Below the pieces are notes generated by a model that saw only the letters and a list, made by a program, of their open reading frames with translations, made no database searches and was not told where the DNA came from. DNA of 64,000 bases from Arthrinium phaeospermum. Lineage: Eukaryota; Ascomycota; Sordariomycetes; Amphisphaeriales; Apiosporaceae. Each line of letters starts with the position of its first letter. Within the stretch, counting starts at the first letter, position 1. The position numbers and the translations under genes were made by a program. The stretch is from NCBI GenBank assembly GCA_006503535.1, contig QYRS01000009.1, positions 2,480,001-2,544,000 of the forward strand, read 5' to 3'. Positions 1 to 13,100 of this stretch are shown here, piece after piece.

Positions 1-320
1 GTCCGCAGAATAGTGATCGTAGCAAGCCACCAACTCCAAGCAGGTTACTTGGAACACCACATCGTATAGCAATATATCCTAATTTTCTTTGATAGACGGT
101 TTGATCGACTGTGCTACGCAGCTCTAATAATCGAGGACAAGGTGAGCATGCCTGATATTCTTTTCGTCGCTCCCAGCCGAATGAAACCACCCAATTGACC
201 AGGGAACTATAGGAGTGTCTACGAAGTCGATCACCCGTTCCAGACAAATAGATAGTATCATACGACGAATCCAGGTAGGCCTCCTACAAGAACCCCATCG
301 GACAACGTCATCACGCAAAG

Positions 321-533
321 ATGCTGCGTATGGTCGCTACCCCCGGGCCCTCACAGCCGCAGTACCTGGGAGATCTTTTTGAAGGTCCTCTGAGGCGCCT
401 CAAGAGGACCAAGTCATCGGCGTCCTCGGCCTCCTCGGAGAGTTCCAGCGGACCCCCTCCCCTGTCCCGCACGAGCTCGAGGAGCATCTTCCGGCCCATG
501 CTTGGGAGAAAGCCTTCATCGGGGTCCTCATAA
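321..533 (+). CDS. Short Ser-rich hypothetical ORF, possibly a terminal exon
   Basis: Seventy codons from ATG 321 to TAA 533. The product is rich in Ser, Arg and Pro, with a serine run in the middle and a basic tail. The ORF is clearly more GC-rich than the AT-rich DNA on both sides, which is the main reason to list it. The base before the start follows an AAAG, so this could also be the last exon of a gene whose upstream exons lie outside the window. The opposite strand is also open over most of the stretch, which weakens the case. No domain or function is recognised. Confidence 0.25.
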   Translation: MLRMVATPGPSQPQYLGDLFEGPLRRLKRTKSSASSASSESSSGPPPLSRTSSRSIFRPMLGRKPSSGSS

Positions 534-2983
534 ATATTACGATATTGAACATCGCAGGGCCGCCATGATGTGCGCTTAAATACGGAAGTAGGCGCGCCTG
601 CCTACTGACTGCATCTTCTCCTCCTTCTCTAACGGAGCGGCATCAAATCATTCTGGCTTAGGTTCCTCCAGGCTGGGTTTCCTGGGTCTATCTAACCGGG
701 GCCAGATTGGCTGGATTGGCGCGTGGCTAGGAGATGTATTATTACTTATTCCTCTGAGCGAGGTCGGCTGTTTACGAAGAAGAGAAATGCTCAAGAGACT
801 GGCGTGGAGTTTCCCGGGCTGGATTACTCAGGCCCCCCGGGGCTTGGAAGGCAAAACAAAGCAACAAAACCATATACACAATACCAAACATAATTAGCCA
901 AAACCTTGAGCCACATCGATGACTGCATGCTTGCACCAGAGAAAACAAAGACCATGAGCTCTTTGCCCCGGCCAAAATGTTACGCCAGAGGGCCAGAGGG
1001 GACTTGGACGAAAAAGGGGGGCCAGTATCCTACAAACGCTTGCTTTCTTACTGCAATACGGTGGAAGACCATGTATCCTGCGCATCTTTAGGAAAATACA
1101 GCAGTTCACAACAAGCAAGTCTCTGTCAGATTCTGCAACGCACATGGAACCAGGTGAAACCCGAACCTGGTAGAGTTTCGTCTCTTCTTTCCCAGCCTGA
1201 CAGGGGACGGCCGGTCTAGATCTCGTCGGGCCCAAAAGTGAAAAAACATCAGCACACATCAAACGCCGCGTCGGGATGCCAATCCTGCCATCTGACAACC
1301 GTCGGGCATATCGTTGTGTCGCCTTGTGCGATCGGCGAGAGCGCATTCGTCTCGAAGCGGTCATCATGTCGAGGCATCAGACCAAACGGTTCCAAACAGG
1401 TTGTGTGAGCGTAAAACTTGTTCGAGAGAGGTCGGTTCGGATAGCCTCAGAAAGAAGAAGCAAGGAAAACAGCTGATGAGTGATTCGAGGAGGCCTCATG
1501 TCTCAAAGCTCAGTTCCCCGATTCAGCTAAAGGACGGATAGTGCCGACCATTTACGACAGTTTGTGCAAAGGAGGCATCCCTCCGCCCGCTCTACGTAGC
1601 GACCGGCCAGGTTATTGATCATCGACAGGCACGTCTTCGTATTTAGAAAAATGCGACACCAATGTTCGCAGTTCTTGATTTGAGCATGTCCGGATCTACC
1701 GTGGATCAAACTCGATGCCACGTGGATCAGAATAAGGCCTAGAACATGTTTAGGGGAACGTCACCTAGCTAACCTGGCTTCATTAAGAACATGATGATGA
1801 TAACGGAAGCCAGAAGAAGAACAAGAGCCGAGCCTACTTGCCGCTGAACGTTGCATTTAACACCAAAGTCCTGCAGAAAGGGAGTAAAAATATACATCTA
1901 CTAAGAGGAGTTTCTCCTCTGGATATGAAGCCATTGTGAATTCCGCCCCTGAACAGACGACCTACAATATTACATACAAGACAAAATTCAAAATGTAAAC
2001 CTCAGTACCTCGGATCCAGCAGGGACTGACTGGATACAACTGCATTCACATGTTCGTTCATCTTGAATTCCAGATACCTGGTAGTCTTCCCAAAGGACCA
2101 ATAGCAGATGGTGATGGGTGATATCGGAAAGGCGCTTTTTGATGAATGAACAACAGAACAGGCCAGCATGGCTTACCAACTTAGCTTCTTGAGTCAGTCT
2201 AACGGAAACAGCAGAAGGAAGGTTGGGCTGTCAGGACATATGTTCGTACTTGACGGCCATATATGTCCAAATATCGGCCATTCTATCCGAGCCCCTCGGG
2301 CCGATGCTCACTTCTCCTATCATCAAGCGCATCGCCAAGACTATGCATCTAGCGGGGGACGCTTCGGCTCCGACTGCCAGCCCTGCCCTGGAAAAGGGGT
2401 TCGGAGCAGATGGTATGTTGCACCCTGTGAGTTTGCATAATATAGACATCCCCTGGCTTCGATATGCAGTTGCTTCACGATCCAACACGCATCCAGTTTC
2501 TCGAAATGACGAGTCCCTTCGCGGCTGAAAAGCGAACCTCTGTCGTTGAACGCCAAGTCCCCTGTAGGATCCAACTGCATTCCTCCATGGGTGATATGAG
2601 ATTATCGATGCAAGGGTTTGCTCGAGGGTAGTATCGACCCAATAACGAAATGAGGCCAAAGAACCGAACTACCCTAACCGGTTCCTGTCTCCGATAACTT
2701 ACCTACAGCATAGAAAAAGGAGTCGAGCAAAGTCACATTGGAGGATTTTGATATTTCATGATTTCTTGCTCGGGGAAATGCGACAGTGAGGCGCGGTGGT
2801 GCAATACGACATGTCGCTTTGCGGCACGTCCATACTGACAGCCAGCATGTCGGGTCAAATGCCAAGACTGCTTGGGGTTGGTTACTGGTGATTCGACGTA
2901 TGCCGAAATTGACTAACACCAACTCACAGCCAACTACAGTTGGACGCACTCATCTCATGAGCCGATACAAGTCAGGACATACC

Positions 2984-2990
2984 TATATAA
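2984..2990 (+). promoter_or_regulatory. TATA box of the subtilase gene
   Basis: The sequence CTATATAAG contains a perfect TATATAA about 155 bp upstream of the subtilase ATG at 3143. Most promoters in this window lack such an element. Strong TATA boxes in fungi usually go with inducible genes, which fits a secreted protease. That link is an inference. Confidence 0.5.
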
Positions 2991-3142
2991 GTCACCGAGG
3001 CAATTCATGTCATGCCAATGTCAGGATGGTCCTCTCCCACGGCTCTCGTCCAACGGGCTATCTTGCAGTCCAGTCCAATACTCATTCCTCCCCACGGCTC
3101 GTGGTCTAAAGCCGAACCCAACCCTCGTTTCGCTAGTCAGTC

Positions 3143-6125
3143 ATGGCTATACACTCGCTACTCTGGGCAGCCTTGCCCTTCCTATCGCTCATCAACCCCT
3201 CCATCCAGGCCAGTGGCACATTGCGCGTGGACGACGAACATCGCGGCACCGTCTCGGTCGTTACCGCTACTGGTACTGCTGTTACCGGTACCGCGACTGG
3301 TGCCGCTACTCCTACACCCATCCCCCTGCTTGAGACCCAGTCGGAACCCGTTGCTGTGGACGGTGCATACCTCATCGCCTTCAAGGACAGCTACCGCTAC
3401 GTAAGCCAAACCCACTTCACCTACCTGTGAGGGACGACAAGCACGTTCTGGGAGGACAGGCCAATCTTCTTCGTCCTACTACGTCCTCACTGACAAGATC
3501 CCCATTCCAGGATGACGACTTCCTCACCAAACTATCAACCAAACTCGGCATCCAAGCCACCCTCCGCATCGACCTAACCGGCGAGGCCTTCAACGGCATC
3601 TCGATCCAGATCAACCAGGACCTCGACGACGCCAACGACGCGGTCGACACGCCCACCAAGATCGCCGCGCTCGAGGAAGTCGTGGCCGTGTCGCCCATGC
3701 GCGAGCACCCCCGTCCCGAAACCCCCCGCGAGTTCCTCCCCGTCGACGACCCGAGGGCCTTCCTACTCTCCCGCGATGTGGCGCCGGGGGGACTGTTCAA
3801 GCGACAGCACCTAGAGGAGGACACCACCCAGAGCACGCACCTGATGACCCAGGTCGACGAGGCCTACAAGGCGGGCTGGACCGGCAAAGGCCAGAAAATC
3901 GCCATCATTGATGCATGGGTGAGTCCTGTTCCTGTCGGGGCTTGCAGTCCCCAATCGAGCTAACCAACCACGCCTTTCTCGGCACCCAGATCGACTACAC
4001 CCACCCCGCCCTCGGCGGCTGCCTCGGCGAGGGCTGCCTCGTCACCTTCAGCCGCTCCTGGCTCGAGCCCGACGACGAGGACGACCCGGACCCCGAATGC
4101 AAGTCCCACGCCACCGCGCTGGCGGGCGTCATCGCCGCCCAGGAGGCCGCGTCGGGCATCCGCGGCGTCGCTCCCGGCGTCGAGCTCGGCAGCTACGCCA
4201 TCTCGGGCTGCCGGCACGGCGGCAACGACGAGAAGCTCCTGCAGGCGCTGGACCAGGGCCTCCGGGACGGCGTCACCGCCGTCGTCTACAGCATGGGCTC
4301 CGTCGACGGCTGGTCCCACGAGGCCCTCGACCTCGCCTTCGACCGCGCCAGCCGGCGGGGGCTCCTCATCGCCGTCTCGGCCGGCAACCACGGCGGCGGC
4401 GGCATCTTCAAGACCAGCCGGCCCGCCGAGGCGGCCGAGGTGCTGGGCGTCGGCGCCGTCGACAATACGCAGTCCTACACCCTGGGCAGCGTGTCGACCT
4501 ACACCACCAGCCAGGGCGGTTCCTCAAGTGGCGAATTCGTCTGGCGCGACGGCGAGCCCGGCTCCGGGGCAACCGGCTGGGACGGCGTGGTGATGCCGCT
4601 CTGGTCCAAGCTGAACAAGGACGACCTGGGCGAGCACTGTGCGAACCTGTTCCCCGCCGACGTGCCCGACCTGAGCAAGTACATCGTCCTGCTTCCCCGA
4701 CCCCGCGACGGCCGCTACTGTTCCGACATCGACATGGCCGCCCGCGCCGGCGACAAGGGCGCCGTCTACGTCCTGATGGTGGACGGCGACCTGACCCAGC
4801 GCATCGAGATCGTCCGGGTCGACACCCCCTCCCTCCGCGCCATCGCCATGACCAACCAAAAGCAGGGCGACGCGTGGCTGGAGATGCTCAAGTCGGGAGC
4901 CGAGGTCACGGTCAACATGACGGCGCTGCCGGACAAGACGCGCGTGCTCGTCAACGGGCCCCAGGAGCGCGGTGGCCGGATGAGCAGCTTCAGCGCCTGG
5001 GGCCCGACCTACGATGGGTTCGCGCCTACGTCGGTGTCGGCCCCTGGGGACAGCCTGTTGACGACCCGATCGGGCGGCGGCTGGGTCGTCACGGGCGGCA
5101 CCTCGCTCTCGACGCCCTTTGCGGCGGCCGTCGCGGCGCTGGTGGCCGAAGCGCGGGGCACCAAGGACTGGAAAATCCTCCGAAGCCTGCTGAGCACGAC
5201 GGCCTCGCCGCTCGTCCGCGCCGCGCCTGCCGATATTTGGGACCAGCCGGGCCTGGAGCGGGCGTCCATCGCGCAGCAGGGCGCGGGGCTCGTGCAGGCC
5301 ATGGACGCGATCCGGGCGCCGTGCGAGATCGACGTCCACAAGCTCCTGTTCAACGACACGGACAATCGACAAAAGGCCGTCTTCACCATCCGCAATCCAA
5401 CGTCCGACGCCATCACCTACGATCTGGGCAACATCCCCGCGGGGACGGTGTACTCTTTTATGCCCGACACGTGGTGGCTGGGCAACTACAACGACCTCAC
5501 CAACAACGGCCTGTACACCTCCGACGCCGCCGCCCTCTCGTTCCCCCAGACGGGCGCGCGCGTCACCGTCCCCGGCGGCGGGGGCTCGGCCACAGTCGAA
5601 GTCACGGCCTCGGACCCTCCCGGCGTCAACAAGACGCGCCTGCCCGTCTTCTCCGGCTGGCTGTCCCTGAACGGGTCGGACGGCTTCGACTACCGGATCC
5701 CCTACATGGGCCTCGCCGGCAGCATCGACGCGACCCCGACGATGCACACCCTGGCCTGGGAGCGACAAGACGGCAGCCCCATCGCCCCTGGGGGCGCCGT
5801 CGAGCTGACCCGACGGGGCGGCGACACTTCCCAGTTCCCCAACTTGGTCTTCAAGGTGGCGCTCGCGCCCCGGCAGGTGGTGACGGAGCTCCGGGACGCG
5901 GCGACGGGCGACTGGGTGGACGACCTGCCCATGTACTTTGGGCAGATGGCCTACAACAACGGGGGCGGCTGGGGGTGGCTCGTCGACTTCAAGAACGGCT
6001 CCAAGGTGCCCGACGGCGAGTACGTCGCCGTGGCCAGGTCGCAGGCGGCGTTCATGTCGGGCACGGATCGGTCGGAGTGGCAGCAGGCGACGTCGCCGCC
6101 GCTCAAGATCAAGTGGACTGGCTGA
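3143..6125 (+). CDS. Secreted subtilisin-like serine protease (S8) with PA and Fn3-like regions; atypical active-site context
   Basis: Three exons (3143-3400, 3511-3918, 3990-6125) give 933 residues; the introns of 110 and 71 nt have clear GT-AG ends. Residues 1-23 look like a signal peptide ending in IQA. A propeptide with inhibitor-I9 character follows (VDGAYLIAF). The S8 domain starts near 205: catalytic Asp220 in IIDAW, His262 in SHATALAG, oxyanion Asn355 in SAGNHG and Ser594 in GTSLSTPF. A protease-associated (PA) insertion lies between Asn and Ser, and a long Fn3-like C-terminal region follows, as in Vpr-type or C5a-peptidase-like subtilases. The family normally has DTG at Asp and HGT at His; here they read DAW and HAT, so activity may be altered. 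The four key residues are kept. Exon 3 is very GC-rich. The likely role is extracellular protein breakdown. The gene stands alone, with a TATA box 155 bp upstream. Confidence 0.85.
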
Positions 6126-7074
6126 AGAGCCCGGACAGAGGAGGCCGGTAGGGTGGTCATATGTTTGTGTGGACTTACTGTTCATTGCTCATGTCGCTAA
6201 TGCTGCTGTTAACTCAAAGGATGTACTTCAACTCACATACATGATCTCTAATGGCATGTCATTATCCTCGCAATACGCCGCATAATGCCGCGCATATAGC
6301 ACCAAAAGGCCAGCGGTAGTGAAGCTCTGTCACTCTCACGGTAGCCTGCAGGCCAAGTGCATACATAACCTACCTTGGTGCCGTGGGCTGCGTCGAGTGC
6401 GTAAGTCTTCCAGCAGCTAGTTAGTAGAGTCACATGCCAACCTCGAATCAAGCCTTTGCTTGCAAGAACGGCCCAAGAAGCCAAGGCCCAGCCCATTTTG
6501 GTTCGCCTTGTACGCGCAACCCATTGGCCATGAGGGGGGTAGAGAAGAGGGAAGCTCTGACGGTGAACGAGTCATGCTTCTTCCCACCTTCCTTTGGCAG
6601 CGAGGCAGAGGCATCGTGAGATTGCAGCTAGCTGGCGCGTGACGACGACGATGTGGCACACATTGCAGGTATGCGACGCAAGCGCGCGTAATCCATACAG
6701 TCCGTCCGGCTTGATTGTTTGCTTGCTTGCTTCAACAACACACAACCGAACCAAGGTTCTGTTTCCACTAGCATTGCATGCAATTCCACATGGCACGGAC
6801 GCCGAAGAAGTGCGGCCCTCGCCAATGCGACATTGTCGATAATTAGCAATTCAAGGTCGATGGGTCCAGGCATGCAACAAACCTCAAATACGAGGTGAGA
6901 TAATGTTGCACAAGACGAAAGCACAGCAGGAGAAACAGGACAAGTGGAATAAAGTGAGGACTGATATCCTGCATGTAGTAGAGGGGGAAAAAAAGACAAT
7001 AATCAAATACTCTTGATGATGGAAAGTTGGGTGTGCAAATGTGAAGAAATGCGAGGGGTGCAAAAAAATCAACT
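6126..7074. other. Subtilase 3' flank
   Basis: Downstream region of the subtilase and the flank of the initiator tRNA. There are only short ORFs of up to 123 codons overlapping on both strands, with no domain or splice pattern. The part next to the tRNA holds its Pol III terminator. Confidence 0.5.
7062..7068 (-). terminator. Pol III terminator of tRNA-iMet
   Basis: A run of seven A on the given strand reads as TTTTTTT on the minus strand, six bases past the 3' end of the tRNA. A T run of four or more is the standard RNA polymerase III stop. Confidence 0.8.
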
Positions 7075-7146
7075 TAGCATCTCTTGGTTTCGATCCAAGG
7101 ACCTCCGGGTTATGAGCCCGGCGCGCTTCCCCTGCGCCAAGATGCT
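7075..7146 (-). tRNA. Initiator tRNA-Met (CAT)
   Basis: A 72-nt intronless tRNA on the minus strand folds into a full cloverleaf. It has a 7-bp acceptor stem AGCATCT/AGATGCT with discriminator A, a D stem GCGC/GCGC, an anticodon stem CCGGG/CCCGG around CTCATAA (anticodon CAT), and a T stem CTTGG/CCAAG. Three features mark it as the eukaryotic initiator rather than elongator: the A1:U72 pair, three G:C pairs next to the anticodon loop, and a T loop starting with A (ATCGAAA) instead of TTC. It delivers Met to the 40S subunit with eIF2. It lies alone at the edge of a long gene-poor region. Confidence 0.93.
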
Positions 7147-10100
7147 TTCTTTAGTTGATGACTGAATTGCTCTTATTAAAATTCAAGTAGGGTACTGCTG
7201 AGCTGATGCGACATTGTGGACCAGATCTCGTCGCTGACCAGATGTAGTTGTTGCTTATGGGTACCAGAAGGTTGCCTATGTCGGTTGGCGGGCTATTGCA
7301 GGACTGGCGTCAATCAAACATGAACAAACGTTTGGGGGGCAACGTACGGGTAGGCAACGAACGATTTCATTCCAGTCACACATTTTGGTTGGTACCGAAC
7401 GAGACAATGAGACAAAAGAAGCCGATTCTAGAACCTCACCCAGGGGGCGGCATCTTGTTTCCAGTGCAACAGGCTGTTATCAGTCGTTGCCGGTGATACC
7501 ACTTGACAAATTGCTGTCGCTGACGCCGTCTAAGTCTGGGTGTGACGGGGAACGGACGGAGACTCTTCCGCAACATATATCCAGCTCCAGGACGTGCACT
7601 TCACTCGTCTTCTTGTGACTGACTGTTTGTCTGACGACTACTAATCTCAAATACCGTGCCAACGTCACAGGATTGCTTGTACACATAGCAGCAGCAGCAA
7701 CAGCGGCCTAGCCGCGAACATCTCAGTTGGCCGCCTTGGTGAAATGGTGAGACCTGTGGCGGGTGAGAAAGGCTCGGTTGGCTAGGCAAAAGAGAGAAAA
7801 AGAAAACGAAACGTGAGACTTGCGAAATCATCATTCATCTCAAATCACCCGAGCATTTGCTCACTCACTCTCACCCTTCCATGCCACTAGCTAGGTCAAA
7901 CGGAAGTGGAAAGGGCAGAGACAAAAAACGAATACCGTTCACAATGTTCCACATACCCGTCGTTCCCCTCCTATTCAGGGGAAAGAACGGCAGTCAGGCT
8001 CTCTTTCTTCTGAGATACGACGAAAGCGGCAATGATGGATGCCGACCGACGCGACGACTTGTTCGCTTTCGGCCCCTCGCAATATCCGCGCCCGCTTGCG
8101 AGATGCCCGCAGGTTACAGTACATACCGATCCGTACCTTGAAAATTACTGTGCATACCTAGATTCCAGATCAAGTTGGCCACCGCAGCCAGATTTCGAGA
8201 TTCCTTTCGCCGGGTGGGTGAATCGAGTCAGGAAGAGCGGGCGGCCTTACGTCGTCCGGTCGTCGATCGGCGCCGTCGTCTGGTAGGAGAGAATGATAGC
8301 GTAAGGAGTTGGCTGGGCTGTGCTGTGTGCTGTGCGTAATGATGTGCAGCCAAGGTACGGTAGATGGCGACGGAAGATCTATTCGTAGCTTCTTTTTGCG
8401 GAGCCCCTCTCCCCATTGCGCAGCAAGCCCATCATCAATCGCCAAGGAGCAGTAGATCGCCAACAGAGATGGGGCATTTCCATTTTCCCTCTTACGCACG
8501 CTGAAAGAAGCGAGCGAGGTGGCTGACGCTGTGCGGGGAGGCTCAGCACACGAAGCAACTCAGGGGCTGCTGGCTGGCAGACAGTTCGGTTGGTGGTGTG
8601 ACACAAAACAAACTGTTCTTCTTCGTTGCACGCTCACTCACTGGCCAGAAGAACGAATGGATATGGAAAGGAAAGAAAGAAGTACTCGCTGACACCTTCG
8701 AAGAAGCATCTCTCAGCTCGGTTAGCATATTATCGAATCGCTGGCCTGTCTTCTCTCTTGGTTGCATCATATGGGCGAACCCGGATCATGCGGACGACGA
8801 TTCCGTCACATCTGCCTCTCTCTCACTCTCCCTCTCTGCCTCGTGTAAGCCGCGGGTGCGAGGTTTCGCCGCTCCCTCGAAGGGGGCGGCGCGCGCTATT
8901 TCAAATGGATGGATGCAGGGCGGGGGGTGGTCTTTTTAGTTACATGTAGCTGTGTGAGCACGTTATGTACAGTAGACCAAGCTGGGAGTTAGGGATCTGC
9001 TATGGAAAGGCCTGAAAAGGGAGGGGTTGTCCGTCCGCCGGCGCGTTTGCTTGTTTGAGAGGATGGGCCAATTTTTCTCGTTACCTCCATTCAGCATACG
9101 GCTGGACCTCCTCATTGCCAATCCGGTCAGGGAATGGGGTAGGTAGTGCCGGTAGGGAGGAGCAAAAGATTGAAGAAGAAGAAAAACTGATGGATAGTGG
9201 TGTCCACAAGGAAGGGACGGACGGACGACTACTGGCTTCTGATAAGACATTTTCTTACCGATCACTGTAGGTTTACTAGTCCGTAGTGGCAGGCCGAGTA
9301 TTGGCCCAGACAGCAGCCGACGGGAAAGGGGAGGGAGTGTATATTGCAGGGCGGTACATTGCGACAATCCTCGTGTCAAACTGGAAGGATGTACCTAAGA
9401 TGCTGCGAAACCGTTTGGGCGTGTGCGGTGTCGAACGGGACGGGTATTAGTCGGGCGGGACCGCGGGCGTGGAAACGACAGCATCCGATGGGATTGTGAA
9501 ATTCACCACTACTGTACATACTGCCACTACTCCAGTGTGCGTGTGCGTGATATTGTTCGTATCGTCAGTTTGATGCTGCATTGCGTTACCTGCTTCTGCC
9601 AGGATCATACAAGTAAAACTGTGTAAATGGGCGAATGGGGAGGCATGTGTGTACCAGGCAGGGGTGGCCAGGCGGGCGCGCTGCTGTCAAGTCAGTCAAG
9701 TCCAGGGCTCGGTTTGGGAATTGGAGAAAAATTGCAGGCCACAGTGCCGTTGGACGGTACGGCGGTAGTACCGCGAGAACCCCGCAGGGCCGTTCCCAAT
9801 CCGCTGGTGAGGAGAAAGGGAGAGTCTGGAAAACGAACTTCTTCGTTCCGCCTGGAACAATCGTCTCAAACCACCCAATCAATCCATCCATCCATTGGTG
9901 GGGAGGGGGGAAGAAAGATGTGATCAGCGTGCACCTTGGTGTAAGAGTAAAGTACGAAGGAAGGCAGGGAAAGGGAAAGGGAAAGACACGAGGCGACAGG
10001 GGAGAGGGGGGAAAAGCCGATCTAAGCCTATCGGGGAAGTATTTGGCCTACTCGCTGATTGGACTACAGCGATCTCTAAAAACATATACTGCTACCTATC

Positions 10101-13100
10101 TTCACAATTGCCAATGTTGCCCAATATCAGAGAGCGATATATGATTACAGATTTGGCGGACCTGTTTTAGGTACAGTGTGCGCAGATGGATCTGCTAATA
10201 ATAGTCGGTCGAGGTTTCGTGACGGCCCGGTTGTGTTCATTTTTAGGTATTCAAAAACACAACCTCCCTGACTTGCTGGCTTGGTGGACAGCGAAAAGCG
10301 AGGTTGCCTTGTTCCCGTGAATAGAGTCAGTCAGTCGGCCGATCAATGTCTGGGCAAAAGGGACAAGCACGTTCAAATGTCGTAAGGATGGTATTCAGGC
10401 GCGAAAGCAGCCCCTCCCCACCGACCGGCGGCAGGTGGTCATCAGCTTTGCGATGCCGATACCCAATTTACACCAGACTACTGCTACTTACATACGACCC
10501 TGACCTTGCTCCCTGCTCGTTTGTACCGAGAGCTTACGGTGTGGCTGACATGACAGATGGAACTTCATCCTGACGAGAGAAGGGCCACTGGCCAAGAGTT
10601 CCCTTGAGACGAACAACGCCGCTTATTAGTCGCTGGCTGATAGGCCCCCCTAAGAATATAGCTTGAATCCTTAACGCCGCGGTAAGGATTTCGGCCGCCC
10701 GGCAGAGGAGTTGGGCATTGGGGGCCAGAATGCCGACTGGGTTTTCTCTGCATCTATCAGCTTAGAGTGGCTCTCACTTGTCGTCGTCGTCGTTGTTGTT
10801 TTTCGGAAGTAGCATCGACGATCTGGCCATCTGGTGTGATATCGGCTCGTTTGTTTCGATCGGTAGGTGCGACACTTCACCAATCTACCTATGCCGCTTC
10901 TGCCCAACAGCTACGCGCGGCATCGTCCAAGGAAGGAAGGGCGCGCGGCAACTCTCGAGTTTCTGGGAAGCCGTCATCCCCTAAGCTATCAATCCATCCC
11001 CCCACGGCCCACGGGGAACAGTTCCCCGGTGCAGTTGGTCCGAGGCTGGGCTGGGTGCTAAATCGTCCACGGCTGAAACCATCGGCACAGCCAGGTTCTA
11101 CGAGCGAGGAGCAAGTGAGCAGCAGGGCCTACCTACCTACTCACCAGTTCACCAATGTCTGTGTTATGTGCCGAGCATTCTGCTGCAGGTTTCAGTCGTC
11201 CAAGCCAGTCAACTGGCGCCGGTTGCGACTCGGCTTTGATGTGGCGGGCTTCGGGATGCGCAAGGGTGCTGTGCTGCTGACGGCAATATATTATGGCTGA
11301 TGCGTCCAAGTACATGCCTGCTCCGGCCGTGTAATGGACCAGCCCCATTTCTATATTGTTGCATGGATGCTTGTGTGTATTGGGCATGCTTGCTGTATGT
11401 AAATCAATTCGCGACAGTCTGAACTCGTGATGGTGACGCAAGTCCCGGATGGAGACAGTGGTGGAAGGAAGGTGAAAAAAGGTTGCCAATTTGCTTTGCT
11501 CCTAATCGCACCGCGTCGTGATGGGTAACCCATCATGGTGCGTTTTTGAGTTTGAAACCGTGGTGAGAGACTGAATCAGCTCTTTGCTGTCAAAGTCGGC
11601 ACTGTAAGTAGTAGTCGGCCTGGGCAACTCGTTTGGGAAGATTGCCCACTTGGTCGCTCGACGCACGCTTCAGAGATATGTGCGTAAGATTACCAAACCA
11701 TCCGCAGTAGATTTGGGGACAAGATCGGCCGGGCCCTCTTGTTTGTAAATCTGCACTACGACACCACGGAATGTTCGAACGACGTAGCAGCAGTGTACAT
11801 GGTTGACTGTGTTCACCATAGGTCAGTATTTCGGGCAGACGCTACCTACTGTATCGCTCACCACCCCTGTGTGCATGTGTGTTGCGTTGTTGGGGACGGT
11901 CGGCCTGCCGTCGCCGCCTAAAGCCGACAGGAATCAAGAAAAACAAGGGCTTCTAAAGTTGGCCCCAGGCCGAGACGCCAGGCGGTGGACCCCCCGTTCG
12001 TCCCGGAGCGAGGGTCGAGAATAATCAAAATAGAGGGTGATATCACCTGTCGTTCTGACACCGGGCGTCCCTCATGCAGGAAGGCCCTCATGCAACGAGT
12101 CATTGGCAGCTGAAAAATTAGAGCGGTGGTGAGTGACTAGGATAGGATCCGAATGATATCGTCCACCTTCTATCAAAATCCTTGGGAGGAAGAGAGGGGC
12201 TTTTTTCTCTCTTTCGTAGTGTTTCCCGTTAGATCGGCACGCGGGAGAGGTCGGTGCGGATGATACTGACTGTATCACTCCGAGGAGCAAGAGAGCCTGG
12301 CCCAGCAGGAGCCAATCAGATGATGGAGAGGCAAGACGCTTCTGCGCCTATTCGTTAACCCTTTCCCCAGCGGACCAATCCAAGTGATAGGAGTATGCGG
12401 ATGTATCAGCAAGTGTTGCTTATTGCTGGTGCTTTCTAGCAGAGAAGTTGTCGAGGCCCGTAGTGGTATGTCGGTACAGCCCCTCTTAGCACCGAAGTAC
12501 CTGTAGGGGATCCGGTTTTCGACCCCTTGTCACAAACCAGGTGGGAGACAGGGTAGCAGCAGTCACAGCAGCATGGAAATCCTCTCCGCCACCTGCCGCA
12601 GCAGCAACTACTTGCTACTACCAACCAACTACTATTGACGCGCCACAACCCCCCCTCAACATGTTTCCAACTTGCAAGACCTGGGTTTGTCGCTGGAAAT
12701 AGCATCTCGTCATGCATGCACGGAGCTGTTGCTGTGGTTGCATGAGCATTACTGAGCTCGACTGAGTAGTAGTAGGGCGCGATCTGCCCAGCAAGAAGAG
12801 ATTACTTCATCATCCAAGTCCAGGTCCAGGACTAGGTCCATGCCGTTGACTGTCTCGACCTGAGAGCCACGGAAATGCAGTCTAGAGTCGTGATAGTGAA
12901 CTTGTTTCATTCGCTGCTGATTCCCTTGCACCCCTGCACCTTCTGGCACTGTGGCTTGAGTGCGGTCCGGGGTATGGGGGGGGGTGTGCCGTTAACAGAG
13001 TTTTCCCTACGCTCGCCGGATTGCCTTAAGGTCCTCCAGGGCTCCAGGGCTCCAGGTACAGTACGTCGCGCGCTACTTCCCACCGTAGTAAGATGGAGGA

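Larger units (their letters stand above)
1..3142. other. Spacer upstream of the subtilase gene
   Basis: About 3.1 kb of moderately AT-rich sequence with stop codons scattered through all frames. The only coding-like patch is the short GC-rich ORF at 321-533, listed separately. Overlapping ORFs on both strands around 2168-2659 (up to 142 codons) show no recognisable motif and no splice partners, so I do not call a gene there. The last 160 bp form the promoter and leader of the subtilase gene. Confidence 0.5.

Noticed and set aside
2168..2659. Overlapping ORFs on both strands (90-142 codons)
   Set aside because: Each strand reads equally well, with no motif, start context or splice partner, so no strand can be favoured.
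4097..6151. 684-codon ORF in the second frame of the subtilase, and a 553-codon antisense ORF at 4524-6185
   Set aside because: Both are shadows of a very GC-rich exon: Arg/Ala/Gly-rich translations with no motif.
10491..10530. ACATACGACC start like a fungal 5S rRNA gene
   Set aside because: Only the first ten bases agree; the 5S internal control region and 3' end are absent.
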